64,000 bases of DNA from Pelecanus crispus (Eukaryota; Chordata; Aves; Pelecaniformes; Pelecanidae): positions 14,722,001-14,786,000 of the forward strand of contig NC_134646.1 in assembly GCF_030463565.1 (NCBI RefSeq). Reading direction: 5' to 3'. Position numbers and translations under genes: made by a program. Shown here one piece after another: positions 60,501 to 64,000 of this stretch. The number at the start of each line of letters is the position of its first letter. Position 1 is the stretch's first letter. Below the pieces are notes generated by a model, which saw nothing but the letters and a program-made list of their open reading frames with translations, was not told where the DNA came from and made no database searches.

Positions 60501-63500
60501 TAGATATCTGAGCAGCAAGGGGAAAAAGTACTTGAGCACGGTTAACAGCTTTTGGAAGAAAAGGTTAGAGTCTTTTCCACAAATAACAAGCCAGAGCTCT
60601 GTGAATGTACTAATGGCAACAGGGCTTCATCCAGAGGATAAAGCAGATGATGTCTGAAACACATTGCAAAGAATACCCAAATACCAGCACACCAGGAAGA
60701 ACCAAATGCCATGACCTGGCAAGATTCATTCAAGACAACATTTCAAAAATGTGTTTAACTGGATCAAACCCCTAAGCGGGTGAGAGACTTGATAGATGGG
60801 CCTGGATATGACATAAAACACTAGAGTCCCTCCCAAAGCAAACTTGGCTTTTTCCTCTTATTGAGTGAAAGGACAACAAACTTTCTTCCCTTAATCTTTC
60901 TCTAGGATATATGTTTTGGGAGAACATACAGCATCTTTTAATGGAAAACAGCCAAAGACATAGTTCCCTGTCTTCAAACATCCTGCAGTACGAAGGGGTG
61001 ACATCATCATCATTCTAGACACGAGCTGCTGAGATGGAGAGTCACAACTCTTCAAGGCATTCTCTGATTCTGGGTGCCCAGTTAAGACAGTGTAAACCTG
61101 ATTTTTCAGCTACAGCATTAACCTGCACATTGTATGCCCCAAGCATATCTTCTAGTAACTTTAGCTACAGCTGTAAGTACTCAGCACTTCTGGAAATCAT
61201 ACCCCAGTATCTCAAGTAAAGCATGAAAAAACAAAGGGGAAATTATTAGTAATACAACCAATTTTCTGAAGCCTAAATTTGGAACATGTTGTACTTAAGC
61301 AATAAACTTTAACATCAGTTACCTGAGAAGACATTCTGTGCTTTGGCAAGACCAATAAACTCATTTTCATAAACTGTGTAGAAAGTATCAGCACCCAAAT
61401 GCTCTATCCAAAAAAAATAGGGGGGGAGGAATCTATCCAAATAAGGACATATGATATAAAACACACAGAGCAGATAGCAAACACATTTGCAGAAAGCTGA
61501 GCAGAAGGGGAAGAACACATACCAGATGTTACTGCATGGAGACAGTTCGACCTGACTGGCTGGAAAAGCAAAGCATTTTTTCCATTTTATATCTATATTG
61601 ATATCTATCTTTAATGAGCATATACTATCTCCTTGGGATTTTGTCCATGAATCAGAACACAAGGCCTTTGAAATTCACAGCACTTATTAACATTATTTTA
61701 GGAGTCAATACTTTGGAGATCTGTCTTCTCTCTATGAGAGGCTGGCTGATGTTTTGGGAATTCTGGATCAGCTGTCTTAGCAGGGAGCTGCCAACCTTCT
61801 CTGTGATACAATGAACATGCCTCTGCCAAGTATGACACAAGAAAACCTAGTATTTTTGCTTTTGGCATACTTTCCTCTTTCTCCTTACTCTTATGGGTCA
61901 TGCTTATCATGTTCCTGTCCTGGGATCAGCAGGGACACTCCTTCTGTGGCCTAGATACTGCAATATCATTTTCTCTTCCCATGACTAGTCTTTCCTCTTT
62001 CCTATTGGAAACTCAGTCAAAATACGGTAAGAAAGATTACCTGAACAGTCAATGGAGTCATCACACTGAGGTCTCTTGCACCGACCTCTATGCTCTCATA
62101 TCAGCTAATCCCCATATTCAAGGTCCTTCACAGTTTACCTGCACATCTGGTCTTATTCACCACAATGTATTTTCTTCCATCTTTGACTGACCCCATTCTT
62201 CAGTCCCACACTCTCCCCGTCTGACTACCAGACAAGAACCACCCTACTTCTTCACAACAGAGCATCCAGCCTCTTAAACCTTTGCAAAGCTGCTTTTCCT
62301 TTCTCCCTCCAAGCCCTCCCACTGTCTGAAAGGGGAGAGCGACAGGGGGATAGCACTGCACACCCTCCTTACCATTCACCACTGGCCGTCCTGAGTGACC
62401 AAACACTGCACCAGCTCAGGACGGCACGTTCTTCTGATGCCCACAGTAAGGTTCAGAAATAAACCTGGATGCATTTCATTCAATGTACAGCCTGTTAGAA
62501 ATGATTATTATTTAGAACATGCAAAATTATTCATGTATTTGATTGAAAATCAGAAAATGAGATCTCCCATAAAAAGGGAAAAGATACAAAAATACTGAAG
62601 CACGGGGCTGTAACTACATGACAGTTTTGATTCTCAAGTACCTTAGCTACCTGTGGTAATATATTAAATAGTCAAAGATCTTCAATTTTGCAATAATTTA
62701 TCTACTTTTGGTAACATCCTGCCATTTCCTACACCCCTCTGAGAATCCTAAGAAACATTAAGCTCTCCATTTCATGTTAAACAAAAAGTCTAATTCAACT
62801 CTTCACCAAATGCACTCACAAAAATGTCTCTTGGGCCCAGACTGAACTAAAATCACTACTATTGTGCAGTCCCCAGCACTACTACAAACACTTCATGTGC
62901 AGGTATTATTCTCTGATCATTTCTATTATTCTTCCATTTAATTTTTCAGTATGCAGACCAACTTTCTGACTTAGCTGCAGTCTAGTTCCGTGTACCAGCA
63001 GCATGACAAAACCAAGAAGTGGAAGTCCAACTCCTCTGCCCTAGCTCACCCTCCTGCCACCTGTCCTGAGTCAGCTCTGCTATTCCTTTGATTGGCCAGG
63101 GAGTTGACTTAATTTAAAAAAATGCCTGGAAACTACCTTGGAAACATGTTTTGCTAGGCTAGCAGCTGAACAGGCTGGCTCAGTCACAAGGCGAGTACGG
63201 AGCCAACTTCAGGAAAGAAGCATACAGAGAGAGAAAGGAAGGGAAGGGGCCCCCACTTGCATTCAACATCTGCAAGCTGTCCCTGCGGTACCATGACGTT
63301 ATACGTCTAAAACGTCAGGTGCAGCAAGGGGACTACTTTTTTACTTGGTTTTCTTAGCAGCTGCTAAATGACCATGGCTCCTTGGTTACTGCAAAACAAA
63401 TAGCATTAAGTGATAAAGTTAAAAATAATCATGTTTCGTCATGTTAATTGTGTGTAAGGGATATTGCAAGGATTCTTCCAGTAGCCGAGGTGAGAAGCGT

Positions 63501-64000
63501 GGAGAGACACACACCCTTTGAGCAGTGAGCAAACATCTTTAATCACACTGCCAGCCATTTAAAAAACTGAAGGAACAGCAGGTATGTGACAGACTTAAAT
63601 GCTGTATGTACTAGCATGTGTTACACGCTATATGGCCTATTGGCAGGCTGTCATCATAAAGAGACTTTTGCATCCAAGAAGTATGATCATGCAATTTAAT
63701 CTGGTCCATCTCAGTTTCCAGGGGCTACACTGGTGACTGCTATTGTGACTTAACTTTCTTACTTATATTTTAAAAACCCGTGTCAGCAGTGTGCAAGCCT
63801 GAAAGGAGAAGGAAATTACAGCCTGACTCAGACACTTAATGCGCTGGATTGAACGAGCGAGAGTGTAATGGTAAGAGAAACTTCAGTTCTGTTCTGTTCT
63901 TAAGGAACATAAGGAAGAAACATCCTTTCACGGGGGATTTAGAGACGTACTGGCCAACACCACACAAATCCCTCAGAGCAGTCACACCGGAGAGGTATCA
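54559..64000 (-). other. RNF150 last intron
   Basis: At least 9.4 kb of AT-rich intronic DNA. I looked for the preceding RNF150 exon (region after the RING domain) on the minus strand and did not find it. A good donor-like sequence on the minus strand (TTC|GTAAGTAC, near 56121-56130) has no recognisable RNF150 coding sequence before it. A TTTTG microsatellite lies at 57308-57328, and a cluster of three ACGT cores lies at 63294-63317. No mobile element is recognised with confidence. Confidence 0.75.
57308..57328 (+). repeat. (TTTTG)n microsatellite
   Basis: A short run of T4-6G units following TGGTGGG, in the RNF150 intron. Confidence 0.75.

Noticed and set aside
1..64000. CRISPR arrays, tRNA or rRNA genes, bacterial operons, integrons
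   Set aside because: No regularly spaced direct repeats with unique spacers, no cloverleaf or rRNA signature and no run of adjacent coding frames. The content is vertebrate intron and intergenic DNA.

Overview
This is a window of vertebrate nuclear DNA, almost certainly from a bird. Evidence: long non-coding stretches with scattered exons, a CR1 LINE ending in the typical short terminal repeats, several solo LTRs of the kind common in bird genomes, and first- and last-exon fragments of two vertebrate genes that are neighbours on human 4q31. The species cannot be told from the sequence alone. There is no bacterial, phage or CRISPR content. Most of the short open reading frames are chance.

Layout. 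Bases 1-12044 are the start of intron 1 of TBC1D9, a Rab-GAP family gene read on the minus strand. Its first coding exon is 12045-12171, inside a CpG island (about 11630-13060) that holds the promoter. Bases 13061-46470 are intergenic DNA, including an isolated CpG-dense island at 42165-42375, a 5'-truncated CR1 LINE (41603-42091) and an approximately 1.08 kb LTR with internal ~48 bp repeats (42635-43711). Bases 46470-54439 are probably the long 3' UTR of RNF150, a PA-TM-RING E3 ubiquitin ligase gene on the minus strand. Its last coding exon is 54440-54558, and 54559-64000 is its last intron. Both genes read the same way in the same order as in human.

Mobile elements: three solo LTRs of one family (1617-2158 plus strand, 13261-13838 minus, 33871-34440 plus), each with TG...CA ends and a perfect, different 5-bp target-site duplication. 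A larger LTR of a related family lies at 42635-43711 (minus strand). There are two CR1 3' fragments and one weak MIR/CORE-like SINE relic.

The most useful points to check are an overlapping upstream ORF in the TBC1D9 leader, the isolated CpG island beside the large LTR, U5-like similarity between the two LTR families, transcription-factor motif clusters in the intergenic DNA, and an unexplained protein-like open stretch at 11332-11559. I found no convincing new multi-gene system.
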